A stretch of 64,000 nucleotides of DNA from Perlabentimonas gracilis (GCF_011174675.1 NZ_JAANIG010000021.1:1-64000); one strand, 5' to 3'. Positions 10,058 through 20,600 are shown, numbered from the stretch's first letter. Numbers and translations are program-made. The notes: generated by a model not told the origin, from the sequence alone.

Positions 10058-11161
10058 ATGTTTCAACAATTTAATAGGATCACTTTGCCTTTTGCATCGC
10101 TGTACATAGCTTTAACCATACTTTCTTCAAACAATTTTGTAAGCGCTCAGGATGGTGATGCCATTCAGCTTGCTGATTCAATTGAAACTTTCTCGGTAAT
10201 TGGTGTTGGTGACATCATGCTTGGCACCCATTTCCCCAACCGATCGTACCTTCCTCACCGTGATAACTGCGAACCACTGCTGAGCCCTGTTAAGCATATT
10301 CTGCTCGATGCCGACGTTACCTTTGGTAACCTTGAGGGGTGTTTCCTCAACGACGGAAAGGTGGTGAAGCAATGCCGCGATACCACCAAATGCTTCGCAT
10401 TTAAAATGCCCGAACATTATGTGCACTGCTTAGCTGATGCAGGTTTCGATGTGGTGAGCCTTGCCAATAATCACGTGGGCGATTTTGGCGATTTAGGACG
10501 TAACACCACCATGCGTTTGCTCGATTCTGTTGGAATTAGCTACGCAGGCCTGCTTACGCATCCAACCACCATATTTGAGCGAAATGGCATAACCTATGGG
10601 TTCTGTGCTTTTGCTCCAAATAGGGGAACCTGTAGCATAAACGATATTCCTCGGGTAAAGCAAATTGTGTCATCGCTTAAGAGTCAGGTTGATGTAGTGA
10701 TTGTTTCATTTCACGGCGGAGCCGAGGGCGCCAACCACCGAAATATCACCCGTGAAAGGGAGTATTACTATGGCGAGGACAGGGGCAATGTATACGAATT
10801 TGCCCGACATGTTATTGATGCTGGAGGTGACATTATTTTTGGCCATGGCCCACACGTAACCCGAGCAATTGACCTTTACAAAGGAAGGTTCATTGCATAC
10901 AGCCTGGGGAATTTTGTTACTTATGGTCGATTTAATCTGCGAGGACCCAACGGATTTGCTCCCATTGTAAAGGTAAATGTCGATAAAAATGGTAAATTTG
11001 TAGGAGGTCAAATATATCCAATAGTTCAGAGAGGCCGAGGTGGTGCTGTGCCCGATCCGGCAATGCAGGCTGTAAAGGAGATTCAAAGGCTAAATGCCGA
11101 GGATTTTCCAGAGCACCCTCTGGTTGTTGGCGATGACGGATCAATTAACATAAAGAATTAG
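10058..11161 (+). CDS. CapA-family (PGA_cap) metallophosphatase-like exported protein
   Basis: A 367-residue protein with an N-terminal signal peptide (residues about 1-30, ending near SAQD). The body has the CapA/PGA_cap pattern: GDIMLGTHFP, GNLEGC, LANNHVGDFG, FHGGAEG and GHGPHV. These correspond to the metal-binding motifs of a calcineurin-like phosphoesterase fold. CapA itself belongs to poly-gamma-glutamate capsule export, but many Bacteroidota homologues lie outside capsule loci and their substrate is not known. No capB, capC or ligase is nearby. It starts a run of four same-strand genes with gaps of 4 to 10 bases. Confidence 0.85.
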   Translation: MFQQFNRITLPFASLYIALTILSSNNFVSAQDGDAIQLADSIETFSVIGVGDIMLGTHFPNRSYLPHRDNCEPLLSPVKHILLDADVTFGNLEGCFLNDGKVVKQCRDTTKCFAFKMPEHYVHCLADAGFDVVSLANNHVGDFGDLGRNTTMRLLDSVGISYAGLLTHPTTIFERNGITYGFCAFAPNRGTCSINDIPRVKQIVSSLKSQVDVVIVSFHGGAEGANHRNITREREYYYGEDRGNVYEFARHVIDAGGDIIFGHGPHVTRAIDLYKGRFIAYSLGNFVTYGRFNLRGPNGFAPIVKVNVDKNGKFVGGQIYPIVQRGRGGAVPDPAMQAVKEIQRLNAEDFPEHPLVVGDDGSINIKN

Positions 11162-11165
11162 AGCC

Positions 11166-11501
11166 ATGCCCTACAAGGAGAAAAAGGTTGAGAAACTTTA
11201 CTACAGCATTGGCGAGGTGGCCAATATGTTTGGTGTTAACACATCGTTAATACGCTTCTGGGAAAAAAACTTCGACGTTATAAAGCCCAAAAAGAATAAG
11301 AAGGGGAACCGCCTTTTCACCAAGGCCGATATTAATAACTTTAAGCTGATCTATCATCTTGTAAAAGAGCAACGGCTCACATTGGAAGGCGCTCGTAAAA
11401 AGCTTGCCGAAAACAAGGAGGATACGGTCAACAACTTTGAGGCCATCGAATCGCTTAAGCGTGTTAGGGAGATGTTGCTTGAGGTAAGAGAAATGTTGTA
11501 A
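11166..11501 (+). CDS. MerR-family helix-turn-helix regulator (short, no effector domain)
   Basis: A 111-residue protein whose first 80 residues form a MerR winged helix (YYSIGEVANMFGVNTSLIRFWE, shown here as pieces YYSIGEVANMF and LIRFWEKNF, then GNRLFTKADI and LTLEGARKKL). The remaining 30 residues form a helix suitable for dimerisation. No ligand-binding domain follows and no cysteine pattern for metal sensing is visible. This compact form is widespread in Bacteroidota and often sits near nif3. It begins 4 bases after the capA-like stop. Confidence 0.88.
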   Translation: MPYKEKKVEKLYYSIGEVANMFGVNTSLIRFWEKNFDVIKPKKNKKGNRLFTKADINNFKLIYHLVKEQRLTLEGARKKLAENKEDTVNNFEAIESLKRVREMLLEVREML

Positions 11502-11511
11502 TGGATACTGT

Positions 11512-12606
11512 ATGGTTGTAAAAGATATAACATCGATAATTGAGGAGTTTGCCCCGCTTGGATATCAGGAGAGTTACGATAACGCGGGGCTTCTTGTTGG
11601 CGCAACAAACAACAAGGTGAGTGGCGTTTTGCTATCGGTTGATGTTACGCCAGAGGTGATTGATGAGGCATTGGCCCGGGATGCTGACCTAATTGTTGCA
11701 CACCACCCCCTAATTTTTAAGGGGCTAAAACGACTGACGGGTTCAAACCCTGTTGAGTTGTCAGTGATTAAGGCCATCAAGCATGGCATCTCTATATACT
11801 GTGCCCATACAAACCTCGATAGTGTGTGGAACGGGGTAAGCGCAGCTGCAGCCAAGGTGTTGGATTTGACCAACATCTCGGTGTTGGCCCCTGCAAGCAA
11901 TCAGCTGGTGAAGCTGGTTACCTTTGTCCCCCATGAAAGGGTTGAACAGGTGCGTTTGGCTATGTTTGAGGCAGGAGCTGGGCAGATTGGTAACTACGAC
12001 CAATGTTCATACAATATCCAAGGGATGGGGACTTTTCGTGCGGGTGAAAACACCAGTCCGTTTGTAGGTAGCAAGGGGGAACTTCATCACGAGCCTGAGA
12101 CCAAAATTGAGGTTGTTGTACCCAGACCTGTTCTGTCGAAAACAATTAGCGCTTTGTTGCAGTCTCATCCCTACGAGGAGGTTGCCTACGATATTTATCC
12201 CATAGAGAACGCAAACCCAAGGGCAGGCCTTGGTGTGGTTGGTCAGCTAGCCAAACCTCAAGCTGAGGTGGATTTTTTGAAACGAATTAAAAAGATGTTT
12301 AGGGCAGGATGCATTAGGCACTCACCGCTAACTGGCAAGCAAATTGAGAGGGTTGCCATTTGTGGTGGAAGTGGGGCCGAGCTTATTGGTCAAGCCAAAG
12401 CGGCAGGAGCCGACATATTTATCACGGCCGACGTTAAGTACCATCAGTTTTTTGATGCAGAAGGAAAGCTTGTAGTTGCCGATGTGGGGCATTTTGAAAG
12501 CGAACAGTTTGCTTTAGACATTTTTTATGAAGTACTTACAAAAAAAATTCCTAATTTTGCAGTCTTAAAATCAAACGTGAAAACCAATCCCATTAACTAC
12601 TTATAA
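11512..12606 (+). CDS. Nif3-like dinuclear metal centre hexameric protein
   Basis: A 364-residue member of the Nif3/YbgI/YqfO family. The length and a middle insertion (about residues 130-230) indicate the long YqfO-like form, in which a PII-like domain interrupts the Nif3 fold. Metal-binding residues are visible in VAHHPLIFKG, HTNLDS and, near the C-terminus, YHQFFDAEG and VGHFESE. The family is annotated as GTP cyclohydrolase I type 2 in some databases, but its true function is unsettled. It starts 10 bases after the MerR gene and is followed 6 bases later by a zinc-ribbon protein. That Nif3/zinc-ribbon pairing is seen in many bacteria. Confidence 0.93.
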   Translation: MVVKDITSIIEEFAPLGYQESYDNAGLLVGATNNKVSGVLLSVDVTPEVIDEALARDADLIVAHHPLIFKGLKRLTGSNPVELSVIKAIKHGISIYCAHTNLDSVWNGVSAAAAKVLDLTNISVLAPASNQLVKLVTFVPHERVEQVRLAMFEAGAGQIGNYDQCSYNIQGMGTFRAGENTSPFVGSKGELHHEPETKIEVVVPRPVLSKTISALLQSHPYEEVAYDIYPIENANPRAGLGVVGQLAKPQAEVDFLKRIKKMFRAGCIRHSPLTGKQIERVAICGGSGAELIGQAKAAGADIFITADVKYHQFFDAEGKLVVADVGHFESEQFALDIFYEVLTKKIPNFAVLKSNVKTNPINYL

Positions 12607-12612
12607 TAAGGT

Positions 12613-13386
12613 ATGGTAGCAGACAAAAACAAAACCTCAGAGGTAAGCGAGATGCCTGTAGAGGAGAAGCTTAGGATTCTTTACGAACTTCAGCAAATCG
12701 ATTCGAAAATTGACCAGATCAAAACGCTTAGGGGTGAACTTCCTTTGGAGGTTCAAGACTTGGAGGATGAGATTGCTGGACTCGAGACCCGCATTGAGAA
12801 CCTGAAGGCTGATGTTGACTCCCTTAACGAGCAGGTGGCAGAAAAGAAAATCGAGATTAAGAATGCTCAAGGCCTTATTGCCAAGTACGAGGAGCAGCAA
12901 AAGAATGTGCGGAACAATAGGGAGTACGACTCACTATCTAAAGAGATTGAATTTCAAACCCTTGAGATTGAACTTTGCGAGAAGCGAATCAAGGAGTTTA
13001 CCCAGCAGGTTAAAGATAAGAAGGAACTTATTGAGCAGGCAGAAACACTTCATGGTGAGCGCTCAGGCGATCTTCAGGGGAAAAAGGCTGAGCTCGATAG
13101 CATTATCCAAGACACCCAGAAGGAGGAGGATGAGCTGGCTCGCAAATCGGAAGCTTATCAAGAACTTATTGAACCCCGATTGCTTACAGCCTATAAGCGC
13201 ATAAGGGGTAATGCCCAAAACGGACTAGCAGTTGTTACCGTAAGGCGGGATGCATGTGGTGGATGTTTCAACAAAATACCCCCTCAGCGTCAGCTCGATA
13301 TAAAGGTTAGGCGTAAAGTAATAGTATGCGAGTACTGCGGAAGGATATTGGTTGACGATGCCTTTTCAGAGGAATCAGAAGACTAG
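12613..13386 (+). CDS. Coiled-coil protein with C-terminal C4 zinc ribbon
   Basis: A 257-residue protein with a long antiparallel coiled coil at about 15-185 and a C-terminal zinc ribbon. The ribbon has two CxxC knuckles, CGGC and CEYC, separated by a KIPPQRQ loop. This is the C4-type zinc-ribbon family (DUF164-like) found next to nif3 in many genomes. It is proposed to bind nucleic acid, and the role is not established. It is the last gene of the capA-merR-nif3 run and ends at a strong hairpin. Confidence 0.88.
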   Translation: MVADKNKTSEVSEMPVEEKLRILYELQQIDSKIDQIKTLRGELPLEVQDLEDEIAGLETRIENLKADVDSLNEQVAEKKIEIKNAQGLIAKYEEQQKNVRNNREYDSLSKEIEFQTLEIELCEKRIKEFTQQVKDKKELIEQAETLHGERSGDLQGKKAELDSIIQDTQKEEDELARKSEAYQELIEPRLLTAYKRIRGNAQNGLAVVTVRRDACGGCFNKIPPQRQLDIKVRRKVIVCEYCGRILVDDAFSEESED

Positions 13387-13400
13387 ATAAATAATTGAAA

Positions 13401-13430
13401 AAAAAATGGGGCCCCGTGCCCCATTTTTTT
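13401..13430. terminator. Bidirectional intrinsic terminator
   Basis: ATGGGGC (13406-13412) pairs with GCCCCAT (13418-13424). The stem is flanked by an A-run on the left and a T-run on the right, so it can stop transcription in both directions. It sits between the convergent zinc-ribbon and TPM genes. Confidence 0.85.
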
Positions 13431-13443
13431 ATGCTGTTTACTT

Positions 13444-14235
13444 TTACCAGCTGCCACGAGCACCTCCGCCGCCAAAGGAGCCACCACCTCCGCCGCTAAA
13501 TCCACCAAATCCGCCAAAGCTACCGCTTCCAGAACTAAAGCTACCGAAACCACCGCTGCGCCTTCCACCTCCCGACATCATGCCAAGCGCTATCCATAGC
13601 GGTATATTGTGGCCAATGGAACGACCTTTAGTTTTTTTAACATTGAATAGGATAACTAGGAAAAGGGTGAGGAATATGATGAATGGTAATACCAGTAATA
13701 GTCCACCTTCGCCCATATATCCCTCGGCAGAGAACTTGCCCGAGGCAAGGTTTATCATGGCCGTGGTTGCCCTGTCGAACCCCCTGTAGTAATCCTCGTT
13801 TTGGAAGCTGGGTATCATCTCCCTATCAATAATCCTTTTCGAAAGGGCATCGGGTATTACATCCTCCAGCCCGTAGCCTGTAGCAATAAAAGCTTCACCT
13901 CGTTGGTTCCCAATCCGTGGTTTAATTAGAATTATCGCTCCGTTGTCTTTGCCCTTCTGGCCAACACCCCAGCTCTCACCAACACGAATGGTGAAGTCGG
14001 CAATGTCATACCCCATCAGGTCCTTAACAGTTATAATGTAAATTTGAGTTGATGTGGTGTCGTGATAATTTTGTAGCTTTTGTTCTAGCCGTGCCTGCTC
14101 GTTTTGGTTCAGAATACCAGCAAAATCGTTAACAAGCCTTGGTGGCTGCATGGGCTTTGGCAGTTCCTGAGCAAAAACGTTGGTTAGCAGTAAAGTTGCT
14201 AGCACCGCTAGTGCTATGTGTCTTAGTTTTATCAT
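13444..14235 (-). CDS. TPM-domain (YgcG-like) membrane protein with glycine-rich tail
   Basis: About 263 residues. A signal peptide (KLRHIALAVLATLLLTNVFA) is followed by a TPM domain at about 30-170, with the NDFAGILNQNEQARLEQKL start and a GYGLEDVIPD segment. One membrane span lies near 185-205, and the C-terminus is made almost entirely of Gly, Ser and Phe. TPM domains occur in photosystem II repair proteins and in bacterial envelope proteins of unclear function, and some bind Ca2+ or act as phosphatases in vitro. The ATG at 14235 begins the signal; an upstream TTG at 14241 is in frame but less likely. It is the third gene of a lemA-tpm-tpm operon. Confidence 0.85.
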   Translation of the reverse strand: MIKLRHIALAVLATLLLTNVFAQELPKPMQPPRLVNDFAGILNQNEQARLEQKLQNYHDTTSTQIYIITVKDLMGYDIADFTIRVGESWGVGQKGKDNGAIILIKPRIGNQRGEAFIATGYGLEDVIPDALSKRIIDREMIPSFQNEDYYRGFDRATTAMINLASGKFSAEGYMGEGGLLLVLPFIIFLTLFLVILFNVKKTKGRSIGHNIPLWIALGMMSGGGRRSGGFGSFSSGSGSFGGFGGFSGGGGGSFGGGGARGSW

Positions 14236-14243
14236 AATCAATG

Positions 14244-14678
14244 CTATTTTCCAAACGATATCTCGTCGGGTAGTTCGTTTACATCATCTTTTTGGTAAGG
14301 GAAGTGCTCCTTGAGTTTTTGTCCAGCCAGTTCTATCCCTTTTGCCAACCCCTTTGCCAGGTTGTTCTTGGCGAATTGCTCCACCATTACGCCCTTAACA
14401 TCTTCCCAAAAATCATCGGGAACAACAGCGTTAATGCCTGCATCGCCAAGCACAGCGAATTTTTTGTCGTTTAGGGCAAGGTAAAACAGAACGCCGTTGC
14501 GTAGTTCCGTTTTATGCATCTTAAGCATTGCAAACACATCGGCCGCCCTGTCAAGCACATCGCCTTTACACTTATTCTCAACGTGTACCCTAATCTCACC
14601 CGATGAGTTTAGCTCGGCTTCCTTTATTGCGTTCTCGATATACTTTTTCTGGTCAGAGGTAAAATAGTCCTGTGCCAT
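14244..14678 (-). CDS. TPM-domain protein, short form
   Basis: A 144-residue protein consisting of little more than one TPM domain (SSGEIRVHVENKC, then the NGVLFYLALNDKKFAVLGD core and VPDDFWEDV). It has no signal peptide or clear membrane span, so it is probably cytoplasmic or peripheral. It lies between lemA and the long TPM gene on the same strand, 26 bases after the lemA stop and 8 bases before the next ATG. Co-occurrence of LemA with short and long TPM proteins is common in Bacteroidota. The joint function is unknown. Confidence 0.85.
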   Translation of the reverse strand: MAQDYFTSDQKKYIENAIKEAELNSSGEIRVHVENKCKGDVLDRAADVFAMLKMHKTELRNGVLFYLALNDKKFAVLGDAGINAVVPDDFWEDVKGVMVEQFAKNNLAKGLAKGIELAGQKLKEHFPYQKDDVNELPDEISFGK

Positions 14679-14704
14679 ATTGTAAGGTATTTTTAATTCA
14701 ATAT

Positions 14705-15295
14705 TTAGTTACCAAAGTCAACTGTGGGTGCCTGCCTAGCAGCCTGATCAGCCTCGAAGTACACCTTCTTCTCAAAGCCAAACCAACCCGCATAGATAAC
14801 CCTAGGGAATGAGCGGATATATGAGTTGTAGGACTGCACTACCTCGTTGAATTTTCGTCGCTCTACAGCAATTCTATTCTCGGTACCCTCGAGCTGAGCC
14901 TGTAGCTCCAAAAAGTTTTGGTTAGCTTTTAGGTCGGGGTAGCGCTCAATGGTTACCAGCAACCGCGATAGCGCGCCGCTAAGTTCACCCTGCGCCTGCT
15001 GAAATTGCTGCATATTGGCCTCGGTTAGGTTGGTGGGGTCAATGGTTACCTGCGTTGCCTTTGCTCTCGCTTCAATAACCTGTGTTAAGGTTTGCTGCTC
15101 AAAATCGGCATAGCCCTTAACCGTATTTACAAGATTGGGGATAAGATCCATTCTGCGCTGGTACACGTTTTCAACGTTTGCCCATTGTGAGGTTACGCCC
15201 TCGTCGAGCGATACCATACGGTTGTACCCACAGCTGCTAAAGAAGGGAACTAGCATAACAAGTGCTAGAATGTATAAAAGATGTTTTTTGCGCAT
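14705..15295 (-). CDS. lemA: LemA family lipoprotein
   Basis: 196 residues from the ATG at 15295. The start MRKKHLLYILALVMLVPFFSSC is a lipoprotein signal with a cysteine at the end. The body is the all-helical LemA fold (YNRMVSLDEGVTSQWANVEN, then RRMDLIPNLVNTVKGYA and ERYPDLKANQNFLELQAQLE as separate recognisable blocks). A longer reading from 15361 would put 22 polar residues before the signal and is rejected. LemA proteins are inner-membrane or outer-leaflet helical bundles of unclear role. It heads the lemA-tpm-tpm operon and is divergent from hutU. Confidence 0.9.
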   Translation of the reverse strand: MRKKHLLYILALVMLVPFFSSCGYNRMVSLDEGVTSQWANVENVYQRRMDLIPNLVNTVKGYADFEQQTLTQVIEARAKATQVTIDPTNLTEANMQQFQQAQGELSGALSRLLVTIERYPDLKANQNFLELQAQLEGTENRIAVERRKFNEVVQSYNSYIRSFPRVIYAGWFGFEKKVYFEADQAARQAPTVDFGN

Positions 15296-15401
15296 AGCTC
15301 TTTGTATTTTAAGTTGATATTGATTTTTGATTACCCACCTCTGTCTGCAAAAACTGTGCAAGGGCCTCCTAAAATTTCTTCAATAATCACCTTTAAAATT
15401 G

Positions 15402-15409
15402 TAACTTTG
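15402..15409 (+). promoter_or_regulatory. Candidate -7 box for hutU
   Basis: TAACTTTG matches TAnnTTTG and lies 29 bases before the ATG at 15439. No good -33 TTTG is seen at 19-21 bases. Confidence 0.4.
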
Positions 15410-15438
15410 AGCCCAGAAACTAAATCACACCAAAAGAT

Positions 15439-17451
15439 ATGGCTACAGATAATTTCAAAGACCTTGTTCTACAGGGCATCCCCGATGAGTTGCCGCCTGC
15501 AAAGTCGTGGGATCCTTCGGTGAATCACGCCCCAAAGCGTAAACAAATTTTAACATCCAACGAAAAAAAGTTGGCTCTAAAAAATGCTTTACGCTATTTT
15601 CCCGAGAGGCATCACGCCATTTTGGCAGAAGAGTTTGCCAAAGAGCTAAATGAGTACGGTAGGATATATATGTATCGCTTTAGGCCCGATTACAAAATAA
15701 CGGCAAGGAGCATAAACGACTTTCCCCATAAATCGGTTCAGGCAGCATCAATTATGCTGATGCTAAGCAATAACTTGGATTATGCTGTGGCGCAGCATCC
15801 CCATGAACTTATTACCTATGGCGGGAATGGAGCCGTATTTCAGAACTGGGCACAGTACTTACTAACCATGCAGTACCTTGCGCAGATGACCGATGAGCAA
15901 ACCCTGGTACTCTACTCCGGGCACCCCATGGGCCTATTCCCATCGCATAAGGATGCCCCTAGGGTTGTTGTAACCAATGGGATGATGATTCCGAATTACA
16001 GTTCAAAGGACGATTGGGAGCGTTTCAACGCATTGGGCGTTACCCAGTACGGACAGATGACTGCGGGATCGTTTATGTATATTGGCCCCCAAGGGATTGT
16101 TCATGGTACAACCATTACCGTTCTCAATGCTGGACGAAAAAGGCTAAAGGCTGGCGAAACCGATTTGGCAGGCAAGCTGTTTGTCTCCTCCGGATTGGGA
16201 GGGATGTCGGGTGCTCAGCCCAAGGCTGGCGTTATTGCCGGTGTGGTAAGTGTTATTGCTGAGATTAACCCTAAGGCAACCGAGGTACGCCATAGCCAGG
16301 GATGGGTTGATGAGGTTTACGACGATTTGGATAAGCTTATCCCCCGAATTAGAAAAGCAATGGAGGGTAAGGAGGCAGTTTCAATTGCTTACCAAGGCAA
16401 TGTGGTGGATCTGTGGGAGCGATTAGCGGTTGACGATATTGCCGTGGATTTAGGGAGCGACCAAACCTCGCTCCACAATCCGTTTGCAGGTGGCTACTAC
16501 CCCGCTGGGCAATCATTCGAGGAGTCGAATAGGATGATGGCCGATAATCCAGAGCTTTTTAAAGAGAAGGTTTACGAAACCCTGCGCCGTCATGCAAAGG
16601 CCATAAATACTCTTACCGATCGAGGGATGTACTTCTTCGATTACGGAAATGCGTTTCTCCTTGAGGCCAGCCGTGCAGGTGCCGATATTATGGGAGAAAA
16701 TGGTTCGTTCCGTTATCCCTCATACGTTCAGGATATCATGGGGCCAATGTTTTTCGACTATGGTTTTGGCCCATTCCGCTGGGTCTGCACCTCGTCCGAT
16801 CCTAAAGACCTGGAAACATCCGATAGGATTGCGCAGCAAGTGCTTGAGGAAATTGCCAAAACGGCACCCGGCGAGATTACAGGTCAGCTTCAGGACAATA
16901 TCCACTGGATACGAGAGGCTGGGAAAAACAAGCTGGTGGTTGGCTCGCAGGCTCGCATTTTGTACGCCGATGCCGAAGGACGTATTAAGATTGCCGAGGC
17001 CTTTAACAAGGCCATTCGCGATGGTAAAATATCGGCTCCCATTGTGCTGGGGCGCGATCACCACGATGTGTCGGGTACCGACTCACCGTTCCGCGAAACA
17101 TCGAACATTTACGATGGATCTAGCTTTACTGCCGATATGGCAATACATAATGTTATTGGCGACTCATTCCGTGGTGCCACATGGGTATCAATCCACAACG
17201 GTGGTGGAGTAGGTTGGGGCGAAGTGATGAATGGTGGTTTTGGTATGACCCTCGATGGTTCCGACGATGCTGAGCGTCGCCTGCGTATGATGTTGCATTG
17301 GGATGTGAACAACGGGATTGCTCGTAGGAGCTGGGCACGTAACAAGGAGGCCATATTTGCTATAAAGAGAGAGATGGAGCGTACCCCCACCCTTAAAGTT
17401 ACCATACCTCACATTGCCGACGATTCTATAATCGATAGGGTTCTTGGATAA
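15439..17451 (+). CDS. hutU: Urocanate hydratase, long form
   Basis: A 670-residue enzyme that adds water to urocanate to give 4-imidazolone-5-propanoate in histidine breakdown. NAD+ is a bound cofactor. Recognisable blocks are TYGGNGAVFQNW, LYSGHPMG, the nucleotide-binding GLGGMSGAQPKA, and the C-terminal HNGGGVGWGEVMNGGFG. Proteobacterial HutU is about 550-560 residues. The extra length here matches the longer form found in Bacteroidota. The other hut genes (hutH, hutI, hutG or ftcD) are not in the window, so the pathway is split or partial at this locus. A hairpin follows the stop. Confidence 0.97.
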   Translation: MATDNFKDLVLQGIPDELPPAKSWDPSVNHAPKRKQILTSNEKKLALKNALRYFPERHHAILAEEFAKELNEYGRIYMYRFRPDYKITARSINDFPHKSVQAASIMLMLSNNLDYAVAQHPHELITYGGNGAVFQNWAQYLLTMQYLAQMTDEQTLVLYSGHPMGLFPSHKDAPRVVVTNGMMIPNYSSKDDWERFNALGVTQYGQMTAGSFMYIGPQGIVHGTTITVLNAGRKRLKAGETDLAGKLFVSSGLGGMSGAQPKAGVIAGVVSVIAEINPKATEVRHSQGWVDEVYDDLDKLIPRIRKAMEGKEAVSIAYQGNVVDLWERLAVDDIAVDLGSDQTSLHNPFAGGYYPAGQSFEESNRMMADNPELFKEKVYETLRRHAKAINTLTDRGMYFFDYGNAFLLEASRAGADIMGENGSFRYPSYVQDIMGPMFFDYGFGPFRWVCTSSDPKDLETSDRIAQQVLEEIAKTAPGEITGQLQDNIHWIREAGKNKLVVGSQARILYADAEGRIKIAEAFNKAIRDGKISAPIVLGRDHHDVSGTDSPFRETSNIYDGSSFTADMAIHNVIGDSFRGATWVSIHNGGGVGWGEVMNGGFGMTLDGSDDAERRLRMMLHWDVNNGIARRSWARNKEAIFAIKREMERTPTLKVTIPHIADDSIIDRVLG

Positions 17452-17475
17452 ACCTCTTTAGTACACATTCATTTA

Positions 17476-17503
17476 AAAGCTCGCTGTATGGCGGGCTTTT
17501 TGC
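17476..17503 (+). terminator. Intrinsic terminator after hutU
   Basis: AAAGCTCGC (17476-17484) pairs with GCGGGCTTT (17491-17499), with one T:G pair and a TGTATG loop. It is followed by a T-run and begins 24 bases after the hutU stop. Confidence 0.85.
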
Positions 17504-17680
17504 TTAATTGATGTTTGTTTATCTCTTAATGCCATAAGGTTGTTGACCTAAACTAGACTTGCGCCATTTGGTAAAAAAATGCGATAAATCATCATTTTTT
17601 CTCCTCGCCAAAGGTGTTGCCATAGTTGTAATTACTTACTTTTACAAATATCGTAGAATTTATTCCGTAAAAAACGCCAT

Positions 17681-20600
17681 ATGTTTGTTATCGAATTAGT
17701 TTACAACCTTTCAATGCTGGTAGCACTTAGCGTGATCTCCGGGTTTTTCGATAACAGGTGGAGCAGTAAAACGTTTAGGGGTGCAGTTCTGCAGGGAATC
17801 CTTTTTGGCTTGGTGGCAATACTTGGGATGATTAATCCATTAGTATTCGAAGAGGGTCTAGTATTCGATGGCCGCTCGGTGGTTCTCAGCTTGTGCGCAT
17901 TATTTTTTGGGCCGGTGGCAGCTGCCATATCTGCAGTGATGGCGATTACGCTTAGGTTATGTCAAGGTGGCATAGGAACCATAATGGGCGTTTCTGTGGC
18001 TTCGGCTTCAGCAATTATTGGGTTAATATTTTACTATCAGCGCAAGCTAAAGGGCAGGCGAATATCGAGCATATTCCTGTTGGGCTTTGGTGTGCTGGTG
18101 CATATAGCAATGCTATTGCTCACGCTAACACTTCCATTGGAACGTGCCGAGGCCGTTCTGAAAGAGATTGGTTTAGCCATAATTGTATTTTACCCATTGG
18201 CCACCATACTTATTGGTAAAATACTCTACGACCAAGAAGTTAAGCGTGAGTCGGTAGGTGCGCTGCGTAAGAGTGAAGAACAGTTTCGCTCACTGGCTCA
18301 GTCGTCGCCCATTGGTATCTACAGAATTGACAACTCAGGTGTTATCACCTTTGTAAATGAGCGTTGGTGCGAAATTGTTGGAACAAGCTGCGACGATTCA
18401 GTTGGACAGTCACATTCATACATTATAAACGATTACGACCTAAATCGCATTCAGCAGCTGTGGGACGAAAAGGTTAAAACTCGCAAAACGTTTAGCATTG
18501 AGTTTCGAACCCCATCGGAGGGGGAAAGGCCCAGCCAATGGATACTTGGCCAGTATGAGCCTGAGTTCGATGAATACGGCAATGTACAAGGGTACGTAGG
18601 GAGCATAACCGATATTGATGAGCGCAAAAAATCAGAGGAGCAGCTTAGGCTCTGGGAAGATATCTTTAGGTCTACTCGAATGGGTATCGTGGTTGGTATG
18701 GGAGAGGAAAAAGTGTTAAGCGTTTTCAATCCAGCCTTTGCCCAGCTATACGGCTACACAGAGGAAGAGTTAAAGGGAAAACCCGTATCGATAGTTTTTG
18801 CCGAAAACGAAAAGGATAAAATTGCCGATGCAATTAAAAGGGCATACAACGATGGGTACTACGTATATCAAACATGGCACATAAAAAAGGATGGGCAGCG
18901 CTTTCCTGTTTTGATTAGCATAACCGGTGTGAAGGATGATAAGGGTAATCCTCTTTACCGTATTGTGAATGTTCAGGACATTAGCGAGAGGGTAGACTCA
19001 GAGTTTAAGCTAAAGCATGAAAGGGCTAGGCTTGCTGGCATAATTGAGGGTACCAATGTGGGTACATGGGAGTGGAATGTACAAGCTGGCCATACACAGT
19101 ATAACGCACGATGGGCTGAGATTGTAGGGTATACGCTTGACGAGTTGGCTCCGCATACAGTTAACGTATGGCTTAAACTTATTCATCCGCACGATGAACC
19201 CAGGGTAAAACGGGCTCTCCAAAAACACTTCGAGAAGGAGACGCAAATATACGAGTGCGAGTTCCGAATGAAGCATAAGGATGGGCACTGGGTTTGGATA
19301 CAGGATAGGGGTAAGGTTGCGCAGTGGACCGACGATGGTAAGCCATTCATGATGTTTGGCTTCCATATCGATATAACTGAGCGTAAACATTGGGAGCAGA
19401 AACTTAAGCAAAGCGAACAAAGGCTGAAAGAGCAAAACGAAGAGTACTTGGCGCTAAACGAGGAACTCACCGAGATAAATGATAGGCTTAAAGAGAGGGA
19501 AAGGCAGCTTAAGGAGCAGAACGAGGAGTACCTATCGCTAAACGAAGAACTTACCGAGTCGAATCAGCGCATAATATCCATAAACAGCGAGCTGGCACTG
19601 GCTAGGGAGAAGGCCGAGGAGAGTGATAGGCTCAAATCATCATTTCTGGCCAACATGAGCCATGAAATTCGAACTCCCATGAATGCCATCGTAGGGTTTT
19701 CCGAGATACTGCTTCGCCCCAATATTACATCTGAAAAGCAGAAACTATACACCGAGGTGCTTAACGCCTCATGCAATCAGCTGCTTGGCATTATTAACGA
19801 TGTGCTCGACATCTCAAAAATCGAAACGGGTCAAGTGGTAATTCATACTTCTGAACTTAACGTAAATAAGATGCTTCGAGGTGTTAAGTCAATGTTTGAG
19901 CATAACGCCAATAACAAGAAGAATCGTCTCACCCTCTCGCTACACCTTCCCGATAGCCATAGTTACATGATTACCGATGAAGGTAAAGTAACACAGGTTG
20001 TTACAAACTTGGTGAGCAATGCCATAAAATTTACCGACAATGGCACAATAGAAGTTGGCTACCAGGTGAAAGGAGAACAGGTTGAATTTTGGGTAAGCGA
20101 CACGGGTATTGGCATTTCTCCCGAAGATCAGGCCATTGTGTTCGATAGGTTTAGGCAGGTCGATTCATCACCCAAAAAGAACTACGGAGGAACCGGGCTT
20201 GGGCTATCAATATGTAAGGCATATGTTGAGATGCTTGGCGGGGAGATTGGGGTGCAGTCGCAGGAGGGCAAGGGGTCGCGTTTTTACTTCACGTTGCACT
20301 TTATACCCGTTCAGTCCAAGGGTGATAGAGCTGTATCCTCATATCAACCCAAGTACGATTTTAGCGGAAAAACCATACTGGTGGCCGAGGACGAGCCAGC
20401 CAATTTCTTCTACCTTAACGAGTTGCTTCACGATACAGGGGTAACCATTATCCACGTTGAGGATGGTGCTCAGGCTGTAAAGCAGGTTGAATCAAATGAT
20501 AAAATAGACCTTGTTCTAATGGACATTAAAATGCCCGTTATGACTGGAATTAAAGCTACCGAAATTATTCGGGGCAAGGGAATATCAACACCCATTGTTG

